Source: Chloroflexota bacterium (GTDB taxonomy: Bacteria; Chloroflexota; Dehalococcoidia; Lucifugimonadales; JADFKI01). Taken from it: 64,000 nucleotides of DNA. The position numbers were made by a program, and so were the translations under genes. Below, piece by piece: positions 9,153 through 17,715 of this stretch (positions are counted from its first letter, which is position 1; every line of letters begins with the position of its first letter). The notes beneath the pieces were generated by a model. It made no database searches. It saw nothing but the letters and a program-made list of their open reading frames with translations, and was not told where the DNA came from. The stretch spans positions 35,591 through 99,590 of the forward strand of contig VXNZ01000039.1 in the NCBI GenBank assembly GCA_009840355.1, in the 5' to 3' direction.

Positions 9153-9299
9153 GCAAATCAGATTCACCCTTCCTCTTGACGGGCTGATGGGGATAGGCGA
9201 GGAGTATGTATTTGCTTGACGGCGCTTTGGCAGTTTCCCTTACGCCGCATAACGCTTCTGCCTGAGATTATCGTACAGGCTTGTATTATGACGGATATT

Positions 9300-9397
9300 T
9301 GGATTCTTCGCTCCGATGCACTGCGTTCAGAATGACAAGAATAGAGTTGCATTTCAAGTATAAAACGCTTCATGCACCAAATGTCCACAGAGCCTAG
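9300..9397. repeat. Degenerate repeat half ending in a MITE-type terminus
   Basis: The stretch contains a diverged copy of the GGATTC-N-TTCGCT ... CTGCGTTCAGAATGAC arm. It ends at 9379-9397 with AAATGTCCACAGAGCCTAG, the right-end sequence of the MITE-like family. This end abuts the left end of the next element and shares its CTAG, making a 32-bp near-perfect palindrome at 9380-9411. Confidence 0.55.
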
Positions 9398-9550
9398 GTT
9401 CTGTGGACATTTGCGTCATTCCCGTTTTCACGGGAATCCAGAGCCGTAAGATGGAGTCGAATTCGTGCCAATAATGTTATCTGCAAACCACTGGATTCCT
9501 GCTTCCGCAGGAACGACGGGCTGAAAATCAGAAATGTCCACAAAGCCTAG
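9394..9550. mobile_element. MITE-like element, copy A
   Basis: A 157-bp non-coding element bounded by 19-bp imperfect terminal inverted repeats: CTAGGTTCTGTGGACATTT on the left and AAATGTCCACAAAGCCTAG on the right. Inside is a second inverted pair, ATTCCCGTTTTCACGGGAAT and ATTCCTGCTTCCGCAGGAA. Copy B (39730-39907) is nearly identical through most of its length, and copy C (20189-20375) shares only the termini. No transposase is encoded, so it would have to be moved in trans. CTAG at both ends may be the target duplication. Confidence 0.7.
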
Positions 9551-9615
9551 CAACCCCTTGACTATTGCCGCCCGCCCCTTTGACAACTACACCGCGCGCC
9601 AATAGTATGTGCCAC

Positions 9616-10434
9616 ATGAGTAAAGCACGAAAGATTGTCGGAATCGCGGGCTGCGGTACTATTGGGCGCAAGGTCGCCGCCGCGTTGGACGGTGGCGCGC
9701 TGCCGAGCGCCGTTCTGGGCGGCATAACTAGCCGCAATTTGGAACGCGCGGCCAGTTTTGCATCCACGCTTGACGGCGCGACGCCGGTGGTCGAGTTGCA
9801 GCGTCTCGTGGAGATTGTCGATATTGTAGTTGAGGCGGCGCCGGCGAGCGCTATGGAGTCGATTGCGACCGCCACGCTGTCCGCAGGCAAAGATCTGATG
9901 GCACTCAGCGGCGGCGCATTGCTCGAACGCGACGACCTGTTTGCGCTGGCAGCCAACAACGGCGCGACGATATATGTGCCGTCGGGCGCGATAGCCGGTC
10001 TCGACAGCGTGGCGGGCGCGTGCGAAGGGCGAATCGACTCGCTGACGATGATTACACGCAAGCCCCCAGCAGGACTGAAAGGCGCACCCGGCATCGCCGC
10101 ATCGGGCATCGACTTGGACGCGGTTACAGAGCCGACCGTCGTTTACGAAGGTGCCGCGCTGGAGGCGTGCAGACTGTTCCCCGCTAATGTCAATGTGTCC
10201 GCCGCGCTAAGCATGGCGGGCTTGGGTCCGACGAAAACGCGGATCCGAATCTACGCCGACCCGACCGTTGACAAGAACACGCACGACATCGTGGTCGAAG
10301 GCGAGTTCGGCAGGCTGAGCATCCGCATCGAGAACACGCCGTCAGATGAAAATCCAAGAACTGGCAAGATTTCCGCGCTGTCTGCACTCGCTACATTGCG
10401 AAAGATAACATCGACCGTTCAGGTCGGTACATGA
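9616..10434 (+). CDS. nadX: L-aspartate dehydrogenase, NadX family
   Basis: A 272-residue NAD(P)-dependent dehydrogenase that converts aspartate to iminoaspartate or oxaloacetate, feeding NAD synthesis in some organisms. The Rossmann start IVGIAGCGTIGRKVA lies at about 7-21. The family motifs VPSGAIAGLD, RKPPAGLKG and DKNTHDIVVEG (catalytic histidine) follow in order. The length fits the ~265-residue family. An upstream in-frame ATG at 9607 adds three residues, and the even longer frame from 9565 runs into the MITE-side spacer and is unlikely. No nadA or nadC lies nearby, so the pathway role is inferred. Confidence 0.88.
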   Translation: MSKARKIVGIAGCGTIGRKVAAALDGGALPSAVLGGITSRNLERAASFASTLDGATPVVELQRLVEIVDIVVEAAPASAMESIATATLSAGKDLMALSGGALLERDDLFALAANNGATIYVPSGAIAGLDSVAGACEGRIDSLTMITRKPPAGLKGAPGIAASGIDLDAVTEPTVVYEGAALEACRLFPANVNVSAALSMAGLGPTKTRIRIYADPTVDKNTHDIVVEGEFGRLSIRIENTPSDENPRTGKISALSALATLRKITSTVQVGT

Positions 10435-10530
10435 CGCTGTGGTCTGACAGGCGCTGCCTGTCGGGTGTGGCATAACGGGCAAAACTTGCGTGCGCCGCGT
10501 GGATATGGCACAAATCGGCAACGGCGCATA

Positions 10531-10618
10531 TGGCGGAGGGGACAGGATTCGAACCTGCGGTAGCTTTCACTACTCCTGTTTTCAAGACAGGTGCCTTCAA
10601 CCGCTCGGCCACCCCTCC
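10531..10618 (-). tRNA. tRNA-Ser(UGA)
   Basis: The minus strand folds as a class II tRNA: a 7-bp acceptor stem GGAGGGG/CCCCTCC, a D arm with GCCGAGCGGTTGAAGGC, an anticodon stem-loop TGTCTTGAAAACA with anticodon TGA, a long variable arm, a T arm GCAGGTTCGAATCCTGT, discriminator G and encoded CCA (10533-10531). The long variable arm and the TGA anticodon identify serine. It lies tail to tail with nadX. Confidence 0.97.
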
Positions 10619-10655
10619 GCGATGCGTTCGGCGCCGCGCCGAAGTCGCAAATCCA

Positions 10656-10661
10656 ATTATA
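10656..10661 (-). promoter_or_regulatory. Possible -10 box for the tRNA-Ser gene
   Basis: TATAAT on the minus strand lies 38 nt upstream of the tRNA 5 prime end. No good -35 box at 16-18 nt could be picked out, so this is a weak call based on position and the perfect hexamer in GC-rich surroundings. Confidence 0.35.
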
Positions 10662-10809
10662 GCGCAAATGCCGCGCCCAATTCTGTCTATCCCAATATCC
10701 CTGCCAGTTTCCGCGCCGTGCTATTGATACAGGCGTTCAGTTCTGCGAAACTTTACGGTGCGCCTTCACGCGCGCCATCTTCACGAAAGGGTCGTAAGCC
10801 AACAAGACA

Positions 10810-11697
10810 ATGCAGAAAGCCTCACTGTTAGCGGACAACCTTGTCAACAAGCGCGTTTTCGAGTACTTCATAATCGGTCTGATTCTGGTGAACGGTGTCA
10901 TCTTGGGTCTCGGCACATCGCAGACCGTAGAGCGGCAATTCGGCAGCTTGCTTCATTTCGGCAATCAGATCATCCTGTTCGTGTTCATACTCGAAGCGCT
11001 GTTGAAGATGCTCGCGCACTCACCGCGCGTGGACAATTATTTCCGTGACGGCTGGAACGTGTTCGATTTCTTGGTGATAATCGTCGCGCTTGTGCCGGCG
11101 ACGGGCGACTATGCGATGATAGCGCGACTGGCGCGTCTGCTGCGCGTGCTGCGACTCATTTCGGCGGTCATGGAACTGCGGCTCATCGTTTCGGCACTGG
11201 TGCGCTCTATACCCAGCGTCGGTCATGTGATGCTGTTGATGGGCATCATTGTGTACATCTACGCGATAATCGGCTACCAGCTCTTTCACGAGCACGACCC
11301 GATGCACTGGCGCAGCTTAGGCGCGTCAGTGCTGACGCTGTTCAACATCATCACGCTTGAAGGCTGGACTGTGGTGATGGACAACGCCATGCAGCTTCAT
11401 TCGTGGGCGTGGGTGTACTTCGTCAGCTATGTCGTAGTGGCGACATTCGTGGTGATAAACCTGTTTGTCGCCATCATCATCAACAATCTAGACCAAGCGA
11501 ACGCCGAGCGACTGCGCGAATTAGAGCCGCCCGTAACCCGCGAGGAGCTGCTGCGCGAACTACGCTCCACCCGCTCGGCCCTCCGTCGGCTAGAACACCG
11601 CCTAGAAGATGAAGGCATAACCACGCGGGGCGACGGCAAGGATGATGACGGCGAGGCGGACGACAGCGCAGACAAGACGCAAAACGGCAGGGAGTAG
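10810..11697 (+). CDS. Voltage-gated ion channel, bacterial NaV-like (Ion_trans family)
   Basis: A 295-residue single-domain six-helix channel subunit, expected to form tetramers. S1 is near 17-36, S2 near 52-72, S3 near 86-100, and S4 near 105-125 with repeated arginines (RLARLLRVLRL). S5 is near 140-158, followed by a pore helix and filter TLEGW (about 181-185), and S6 is near 199-225 (VVINLFVAIIINNL). The C-terminal tail (about 228-262) is a charged heptad-like coiled coil, as in NaChBac relatives, ending in an acidic tail. NaChBac-type sodium channels usually have LESW in the filter; the glycine here is unusual and also occurs in calcium-type channels, so selectivity is open. It is a stand-alone gene. 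Confidence 0.9.
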   Translation: MQKASLLADNLVNKRVFEYFIIGLILVNGVILGLGTSQTVERQFGSLLHFGNQIILFVFILEALLKMLAHSPRVDNYFRDGWNVFDFLVIIVALVPATGDYAMIARLARLLRVLRLISAVMELRLIVSALVRSIPSVGHVMLLMGIIVYIYAIIGYQLFHEHDPMHWRSLGASVLTLFNIITLEGWTVVMDNAMQLHSWAWVYFVSYVVVATFVVINLFVAIIINNLDQANAERLRELEPPVTREELLRELRSTRSALRRLEHRLEDEGITTRGDGKDDDGEADDSADKTQNGRE

Positions 11698-11787
11698 CAG
11701 TCCATTCCCCGCAATGTCATTCCTGTAAGTGTTAGGTAATTCGCTGACAGATTGGGTACAACATGGATGACAAACCCAACCTGCCTG

Positions 11788-13272
11788 CTATCGCGTAGCG
11801 GGCAGCGGCCCATCCACATCCGCTTGCAGCGCTACATCGTCAGCGAACGGCTTCGGGTATTCGTCTGAGCCTACTAGCCCGATTTGCCCTCTGCCGTACA
11901 CCGCTTGCTTCGCGCCGTCCATCACTTCGTCCACATAGCGGGCGTACCAAGTTTCCAGCTCTTCGCGCAGCGCGGCGACTCTGCCCGCGTACGCCGGGTC
12001 GTTGACGATGTTCGCGGTCTCTGTCGGGTCTCCGGACAGGTCGTATAGTTCGTTGGGACCATGCGGGTAGCGGTGCACGTATTTCCAGTTGCGCGTGCGG
12101 ATCATCCGCGTTGGCCCGTATTCGTCGAATACGAACACGGGCGTAGCATCCCCCAACGATTCGCCGCGCAGCACGGGCGAAAAGTCGGTGCCCGGCAGCC
12201 CGTCCGCGTGTGGGTTGTCCACGCCGGTATAGCCCAACAGCGTCGGCATCACATCGTACTGGCTCAGCAGGCGATCGCACACGAGGTCTTGCGGAACGCT
12301 GCCCGGCATCGACGCCAGCGCGGGGATTTTCACCGCCGTGTCGTACATATTCGGCGGGTATGTGCCGTTGCCCTTGCCCCAAACGCCGTGATGCCCCATG
12401 CTCATGCCATTGTCCGCCATGAACATCACCAGCGTGCTCTCGCGCAGTCCGTTCGCCTCCAGCCAGTCGAGTATTCGCCCGATGTTGCGGTCCATCTCGG
12501 TTACCGCGGCGAAGTAGCCGCTCAGCGCGATCCTGCGATTTTCAGGAGTATCGCCCACAGTCGCAGCGGATGGTTCTTTCGCCAGCTGGTTGGGGTGCAT
12601 AGGCTCGTTGGGCACGGAGTCGAAGGCGCAGTTGTCGTGGAAGTCGTCGAAGACGGCATCCGGGTGTTCGTCGCGTCCCCAGGGCGCGTGCGGCGCGGTG
12701 TAGTGCACATTCAGCGAGAACGGCGCGTCCGAGCCGAACTGCCCGTTCAGGAAGTCGAGCGCGTTGTCGGTGATGATGTCGGTAACATACTCGTCGGTCT
12801 GAGAGCGCTCGCCGTTGAGAATCATCGGCGCGTCGTAGTAGTGTCCGCCGCCGGCGGCATGCACATTCCAGAACGAAAAGCCAGCGCGCTGCAACGCCGC
12901 ATGCCCGATGTGCCACTTGCCGCTAAGTCCGCACTCGTAGCCGTTCTCCGCGAGCAGCTCGATGTATGTCGGCTGTCCGGCGATGTAGTCGATCTCCAAG
13001 CCGTCGTTGGGCAGGTAGGTGGCATTGCCTGCGCGCAGGAAGTCTTGCACTCCGTGCTGCGATGGGATGCGCCCGGTGAGTATTGACGCGCGCGCCGGCG
13101 AGCACACGGGCGACGCGCAGAAGAAATTATCGAAGCGAATGCCCGTCGCCGACAGCCGATCGAGATTGGGCGTAACCATCTCGTCATTACCCGCGCAGCG
13201 CATAGCCCAAGCCCCTTGGTCGTCGCTCAGAATGAACAGGATGTTGGGACGGTTGGGGTTAGTGCTTGGCAT
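11788..13272 (-). CDS. Sulfatase (arylsulfatase-type, formylglycine-dependent)
   Basis: A 494-residue sulfatase with the N-terminal metal-binding strand NILFILSDDQG (Asp17, Asp18) and the activation signature C57-S-P-A-R61 followed by ASILTGR. In this signature the cysteine is oxidised to formylglycine. Later alkaline-phosphatase-fold motifs are YECGLSGKWHIG, TLVMFMADNGMSMGHHG and RMIRTRNWKYV. No signal peptide is seen, so it is probably cytosolic. An AAGGAG ribosome-binding site precedes the ATG. The substrate (sulfate ester of a sugar, steroid or other) cannot be told from sequence. A formylglycine-generating enzyme is not in the window. Confidence 0.92.
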   Translation of the reverse strand: MPSTNPNRPNILFILSDDQGAWAMRCAGNDEMVTPNLDRLSATGIRFDNFFCASPVCSPARASILTGRIPSQHGVQDFLRAGNATYLPNDGLEIDYIAGQPTYIELLAENGYECGLSGKWHIGHAALQRAGFSFWNVHAAGGGHYYDAPMILNGERSQTDEYVTDIITDNALDFLNGQFGSDAPFSLNVHYTAPHAPWGRDEHPDAVFDDFHDNCAFDSVPNEPMHPNQLAKEPSAATVGDTPENRRIALSGYFAAVTEMDRNIGRILDWLEANGLRESTLVMFMADNGMSMGHHGVWGKGNGTYPPNMYDTAVKIPALASMPGSVPQDLVCDRLLSQYDVMPTLLGYTGVDNPHADGLPGTDFSPVLRGESLGDATPVFVFDEYGPTRMIRTRNWKYVHRYPHGPNELYDLSGDPTETANIVNDPAYAGRVAALREELETWYARYVDEVMDGAKQAVYGRGQIGLVGSDEYPKPFADDVALQADVDGPLPATR

Positions 13273-13355
13273 GGGGTGCTCCTTGTGTGAATGATAAGTT
13301 ATCGATAATCAGTTATCATTGAGCAGAACAGAATAGAACGAACATCGCTCTTGAT

Positions 13356-15455
13356 ATGTCAATGAACTTCATTGCCGTAAAATATACGGCAATGGTTACA
13401 AGTGTCAACGCTAGGGCTAGAGAAATGACCACGCAACAAGGCTTTACATTCGACGATCCTGATCCCCGCACGCGAAGCAGTACGCTGAATGTTGTTTATG
13501 CCAAAGCGAAGTCGGTATCTGCGTTTGACCGTAGTCTATTTGCCGATTTTGATTCGATGAAGGCTTTGACATACACATCGAGTATTCCGATGATACTCGG
13601 GCTACTGAAGGATTTCGACTATGCCGAATTCGAGTGCATTTTCGGACATAACGGCGTCCTGACACGCTCTGCCGCCGACTTGCTTGCTTTTCAATCAGCA
13701 GTGGACGAAAGTTTGAACAAAGGCTTTGTCGGCATTGCAGGACTGTCCGAAGAACGCCGGCGAATAATCTACGACCGGGCGGCTAGTGGGGCAGCGCGGT
13801 TCTACGTGGTTAAGGACGCCATAGCCCATGCCAAGATATATCTGCTGGAGCGGGATGACTTGAAGCGCGTCATAGTCGGCTCCGCCAACCTATCCGAGAC
13901 GGCGTTCTCAGGTCGGCAGGCGGAAACTCTGATAGTCTTCGACAATGATGACATGGCATGGCGGCACTATTCACGGCAATATGAAGCGGTTCGCTCAATC
14001 GCTTCCAGTAGGATTCCCCTCAGGGAGAAGCCTATCCCAGCCCAAGTTATGCCTATCGAAGAAACTCCTGCGTTGAAAGATACTGAAGCAAGCGAAACGG
14101 GCATATCTCTTTACATACCCGCTCAGATTGCAGACGAGGAAGAGTACAGTACGCCACAGATTCTAAACAAAGTGGAGCATATCAAGCCCATTTACCAAAA
14201 GGCAATGGCGGATATTAAGCCTGACCGTCAAGGAGTTGTTAGCTTCACTTCAAACATCGTGAAGCAGATGACGCGCATCGCAACCTCTGTGGGAGCTGAC
14301 GATGCGCCCTCGACATATTTGTCATATGACGGTCAGCGGTTCATCTTATCGGACGACGATGTAAGCATGGAAACAGAACCTGACGAAGTACGAAGCGACG
14401 TAGAGGCATGGATCGAGTTCTTCAGCAACTATGAAAATGGCTTTGTGGGCGATGTGCCTCGCCTGCAGAAGGACTACTTCACTTTCATGTCATGGTTCTA
14501 CTTCGCGCCGTTGATGTGCGATGTGCGAAACTCTGCAATTCGGACTGACGCTTTCAGCTTCGACCAGCCTATGTTCGCCGTGGTTTATGGGCAGAGCAAT
14601 TGCGGCAAAAGCAGTCTTATCGAGACGCTTATGAAGTCGATGTTCTCCTATCCGCGCATAGTGGAGACTCAGTATTTCACGCGCAGCAACTTGCGAGGAT
14701 TGCAGCATGCATACAAGCGTTTCCCAGTGGTGTTCGACGATGTGACGCGGGACAGGTTCAATCGCCACGCTCCCGAAATCATCAAAGAACCGGCAACTTC
14801 TCTTCCCGCCGGCGCTGAATATCCATGTTTCGCCCTCTCGATGAATGCGGACGCTCGAAGTTTCCAGCCTGAGATTGTTAAGCGCTGTCTGATGATTTAC
14901 ACGCGGACAGCCCTGCCAGGCGACGACACCGCCGCCCGCCGGCGACTGCAAAGGTCAGTGTCCAGCATCCGAGAACGTCTCACGACCGCCCTATATCGGC
15001 ATTACCTACAGCAAGTTACGAGTTCAATGGAAGCAATACCCAAATCTGAGTATATAAACTTGGATGTGCTGGAACTGTCCTCGTCAACTCTACATCGCAT
15101 ATTCAAGGAAAATCTGCATGACGGCGCGAAGGTTCCCGATTGGTGCGCTCCCGCTTCGTTGGAAGAGTATCAGAATAGAGCGTTTGAGCGGCCTCGCCTG
15201 GTGCTCGAAAATCTGATACACCCTGACAAGTATGTGAAAGAGCGTCGCCCGCCTGTTGGGAGTTGGACAATATCGGGTGACATTGTGCTAATCGGTGTAG
15301 AACCGTTTTCCGCCAACCGCACTAAGGGCGATATACCGGATTGGATACTGGATGATACGGCGAGTGTGTCAGACCAGATTGCGATGAAGCGCGAACTGCT
15401 TGGTGATTTTCTCGGCAAGCAGATTCGGCGACCACGTCGCTGGCTGGTTTTCTAA
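13356..15455 (+). CDS. Phospholipase-D-like domain fused to a P-loop ATPase, candidate defence protein
   Basis: A 699-residue two-part protein. The N-terminal part (about 45-240) has one HKD-type half: H158-A-K160 in AHAKIYLLERDD, followed by IVGSANLSETAF, as in PLD-family nucleases and helicase-linked PLD proteins. The usual HKD aspartate seems to be replaced or shifted (E165, D167). The C-terminal part has a Walker A GQSNCGKSS (about 411-419), a Walker-B-like VVFDDV (about 458) and SMNADARSFQPEIVKRC, resembling sensor and arginine motifs of SF3/D5-type helicases. PLD nucleases paired with ATPases are common in phage defence, but I know no named system with this arrangement. The start may be 13356, 13392 or 13425. 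AT-richer codons than its cob neighbours suggest transfer. Confidence 0.7.
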   Translation: MSMNFIAVKYTAMVTSVNARAREMTTQQGFTFDDPDPRTRSSTLNVVYAKAKSVSAFDRSLFADFDSMKALTYTSSIPMILGLLKDFDYAEFECIFGHNGVLTRSAADLLAFQSAVDESLNKGFVGIAGLSEERRRIIYDRAASGAARFYVVKDAIAHAKIYLLERDDLKRVIVGSANLSETAFSGRQAETLIVFDNDDMAWRHYSRQYEAVRSIASSRIPLREKPIPAQVMPIEETPALKDTEASETGISLYIPAQIADEEEYSTPQILNKVEHIKPIYQKAMADIKPDRQGVVSFTSNIVKQMTRIATSVGADDAPSTYLSYDGQRFILSDDDVSMETEPDEVRSDVEAWIEFFSNYENGFVGDVPRLQKDYFTFMSWFYFAPLMCDVRNSAIRTDAFSFDQPMFAVVYGQSNCGKSSLIETLMKSMFSYPRIVETQYFTRSNLRGLQHAYKRFPVVFDDVTRDRFNRHAPEIIKEPATSLPAGAEYPCFALSMNADARSFQPEIVKRCLMIYTRTALPGDDTAARRRLQRSVSSIRERLTTALYRHYLQQVTSSMEAIPKSEYINLDVLELSSSTLHRIFKENLHDGAKVPDWCAPASLEEYQNRAFERPRLVLENLIHPDKYVKERRPPVGSWTISGDIVLIGVEPFSANRTKGDIPDWILDDTASVSDQIAMKRELLGDFLGKQIRRPRRWLVF
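13370..13394. promoter_or_regulatory. Perfect 10-bp inverted repeat, possible operator
   Basis: CATTGCCGTA, a 5-nt AT-rich spacer, then TACGGCAATG. It lies near the start of the phospholipase-D/ATPase ORF, upstream of its third candidate start (ATG 13425). If translation begins at 13425 the repeat is in the leader and could bind a dimeric regulator or fold in RNA. Confidence 0.4.
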
Positions 15456-15489
15456 TCTGACATTTACACGAACCATACCTGCAACCCCA

Positions 15490-16149
15490 TCACCCCATCG
15501 GGAACGCCAGTATCGTCAAGTCGCTGAACTCGGCGGGTTCGGAGGCTAGGGTGGATAGCGTGTATTCGGTGATCGTTTCGCCTTCCAGTGAGAGGCGCTG
15601 CAACGCCCAGAGCGGCGTGTCGGCGGGGATGCCTTGTTCTAGCAATTGGGCGGCGATTGTGGCGGGCATCAGGTCGAACGGACGCGGCAGCACGATGAGG
15701 TTGCGCCGGCGCACTCGCAGCATTTCCGTGAGTTCCTGCAAACCCGCTTCGTGCCCGTCGCGCGCGTGCAGCGTGATGAACAGCGATGTCTCCATCGTGA
15801 AGCCCAGCCGCGTACACGCCACCTGCACCGAGCTTATGCCGGGGATGAGCTCGACTTCGGCGCGACGCCGCACACGATCGAGCAACTCTTTCGACGAGAA
15901 GTTCAGGTCGCCCCACGCGCAGACAACGCAGTGCTTGCCTGCTTCCGCGTGAGACGCGAGTTGCTCCAGCACATCCTCTTGGTCGCGGTAGCGCATCGGC
16001 ATCGCCTCGCCGCCAATCCAGCGCCGCACCGGACCAAGTACCGTCTCGAATCCAGCAACATAATCGGCGTCGCGGATAGCGTCCCGTGCCTTAAGCGTCA
16101 GCAAATCCGGATCGCCCGGACCCACGCCCACAATGGTTATCTTCGCCAC
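15490..16149 (-). CDS. cbiE: Cobalt-precorrin-7 (C5)-methyltransferase
   Basis: A 219-residue SAM-dependent tetrapyrrole methylase with GVGPGDPDLLTLKA at residues 8-21. The middle motifs ADYVAGFETVL, VCAWGDLNFSS and LIPGISSVQVACTRLG fit CbiE, the C5 methylase, rather than other family members. I place the start at GTG 16149, preceded by GGAGGAGG; the longer frame from 16251 would run into the kinase gene and has no ribosome-binding site. No CbiT (C15 methylase/decarboxylase) is fused or adjacent. The start overlaps the end of the upstream threonine kinase gene by 13 nt. Confidence 0.88.
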   Translation of the reverse strand: MAKITIVGVGPGDPDLLTLKARDAIRDADYVAGFETVLGPVRRWIGGEAMPMRYRDQEDVLEQLASHAEAGKHCVVCAWGDLNFSSKELLDRVRRRAEVELIPGISSVQVACTRLGFTMETSLFITLHARDGHEAGLQELTEMLRVRRRNLIVLPRPFDLMPATIAAQLLEQGIPADTPLWALQRLSLEGETITEYTLSTLASEPAEFSDLTILAFPMG

Positions 16150-17084
16150 AGAGTTGCCTCCTCCGGTTTGTTGCATGTTTCGACGGGAATAACGCCGCCG
16201 CCCACGATGCGGCGGTTGTATATTCGCCTTATACCGAACAATGTCTCCCACGCGCGCGATATGGCGTTCTCGGCGAGGGCGCCATCGTCGTCGAAGAGCA
16301 TTCCCAGCACGGTGCCGCTGTGCGCCGCGGTGACGCCCACCGCGCCGGCGTCATCGGCGAGGCGTATCACTGCGTCCAACTGCGGCTTGTAGAGCAGATG
16401 CTGATTTGCAATCGCGCTGCGAGTCGCGCCTGCGCCGATGTCCGCCGCGTTGCCTTTCCGCACGCCGCGACTGATGAGCGACAACGCTTCCTCGAATTCG
16501 GGCTGCATTTCGAGCAAAATGCCGTCGCGGTTGACGCCGTTGAACGCGAGCGTGTCCACATCGCCGCCGAAATCCAGTACGACTACGCGCATCGGCGGAG
16601 GATGCCCCAGAATCTCCGCGATGTTGCCCCGCTTGTGGTCGAGAACGGCGATGCCGGGCAGCATAATGCTGTCGCTCGGCTCCACGCGCAGCGCGATTGA
16701 CGCGATGGTCTGCGGAGATATGTCCTGCTGTTCGTCCAATGCGGCAGCGGTCGCGGCGATCGATGCCGACACATCAGCCGTGCTGCTCGCCATACCCTTG
16801 CCGCGCGGCAGTTGGCTCGACAAACGCAGGAGCGCGTCAACATCATCGCGTCCGAAGTGCGCCAGGGTCAGAATCACCGCTTGCCGAGATTTCGGCGCGT
16901 GCGGCGGCGCATCCACACGACCATCGCCCGGCGTTAGCGTAACCGTCGCGGTAGAGTGCATGTCGATGGGGCAGCTCACGAGGAAGTAGTCGCCATCAAC
17001 CATGCCCTGCGCCAGCTCGCCGCAACTGCCGGGCGCGCGCATAGTCGCCGTGCGGGTGATGTTCGCCGTCTGTGTCATTCGCAA
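16137..17084 (-). CDS. pduX: GHMP kinase, L-threonine kinase PduX-like
   Basis: A 315-residue GHMP-family kinase. The N-terminal PGSCGELAQG (about 19-28) and the ATP-binding loop LPRGKGMASSTADVSA (about 92-107) match PduX, which phosphorylates L-threonine. A C-terminal AAHSGTVLGMLFD fits the third GHMP motif. L-threonine phosphate is then decarboxylated by CobD (21163-22248) to aminopropanol phosphate for CbiB (8136-9152), so all three steps are encoded in this window. It overlaps cobU by 10 nt upstream and cbiE by 13 nt downstream. A homoserine-kinase-like role is less likely given the context. Confidence 0.88.
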   Translation of the reverse strand: MRMTQTANITRTATMRAPGSCGELAQGMVDGDYFLVSCPIDMHSTATVTLTPGDGRVDAPPHAPKSRQAVILTLAHFGRDDVDALLRLSSQLPRGKGMASSTADVSASIAATAAALDEQQDISPQTIASIALRVEPSDSIMLPGIAVLDHKRGNIAEILGHPPPMRVVVLDFGGDVDTLAFNGVNRDGILLEMQPEFEEALSLISRGVRKGNAADIGAGATRSAIANQHLLYKPQLDAVIRLADDAGAVGVTAAHSGTVLGMLFDDDGALAENAISRAWETLFGIRRIYNRRIVGGGVIPVETCNKPEEATLWRR

Positions 17085-17701
17085 TCGCGCCGCAGTCCTG
17101 AATCGAAGATGCCCATATCGGGCGTGTCACCTATATCGTTGATGTGCCGCGCGCCGAGCGCCCGCAGGTCGAGCGCGAGCCCAGCCGCCATAAGATACAC
17201 CTTGTCCGCGCGAGATGCCACAAGCGAGTTGACGCGGCCAAGCGCATCGCGGTAGGCGCGCCCCAGCGAAGACGGCGGCACGACGCCTAGCCCAACCTCG
17301 TTCGTGACGATTATCCACTCTGCATCGGATGCGGCGTACACATCCAGCAATTCCCGCGCCGCGCCCGTGATTCGCGCTTCGCAATCGGCATCGTATTCGT
17401 ACTGCAGCAGCAGATTGCTAACCCACATAGTCAGGCAATCCACGACGATGGTGTCGTAGAGGCACGGCGTGTCCGCGATACGAGCGCGGATTGCATCGGG
17501 CAAGCTGCGTGGCTCTTCGAGCGTGTGCCATTCGGGGGGGCGGCTTGCTTGGTGCGCGGCGATGCGGCTACGCATGTCGTCGTCGAGCGCCTCCGCCGTG
17601 GCGACGAACAGCACTCGCTCGCCCCGCATCGCAAGCCGCTCTGCAAGCGAGCTTTTACCGGAGCGCGCGCCGCCCGTGATGAGCGTGAATTTGCGGTTCA
17701 T
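17075..17701 (-). CDS. cobU: Adenosylcobinamide kinase / adenosylcobinamide-phosphate guanylyltransferase
   Basis: A 208-residue bifunctional enzyme that phosphorylates adenosylcobinamide and then adds GMP. The Walker A motif GGARSGKS lies at 10-17. The guanylylated histidine is in RIAAHQASRPPEW (His50), and the conserved VDCLTMWVSNLL and EWIIVTNEVGLGVVPPSSLGRAYRD blocks are present. I start at ATG 17701 rather than 17770, because homologues begin a few residues before the P-loop and the longer frame would overlap the DUF4160 gene. Confidence 0.94.
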   Translation of the reverse strand: MNRKFTLITGGARSGKSSLAERLAMRGERVLFVATAEALDDDMRSRIAAHQASRPPEWHTLEEPRSLPDAIRARIADTPCLYDTIVVDCLTMWVSNLLLQYEYDADCEARITGAARELLDVYAASDAEWIIVTNEVGLGVVPPSSLGRAYRDALGRVNSLVASRADKVYLMAAGLALDLRALGARHINDIGDTPDMGIFDSGLRRDCE

Positions 17702-17715
17702 TCCAAATCTCACCC

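Noticed and set aside
9382..9409. Palindrome TGTCCACAG...TGTGGACA as a DnaA-box or operator cluster
   Set aside because: TGTGGA/TTATCCACA similarity is superficial; the sequence is explained by two MITE ends placed back to back, and no replication genes are near.
12061..13086. A 341-codon plus-strand ORF over the sulfatase
   Set aside because: Antisense shadow; the minus strand carries all sulfatase motifs and a ribosome-binding site.
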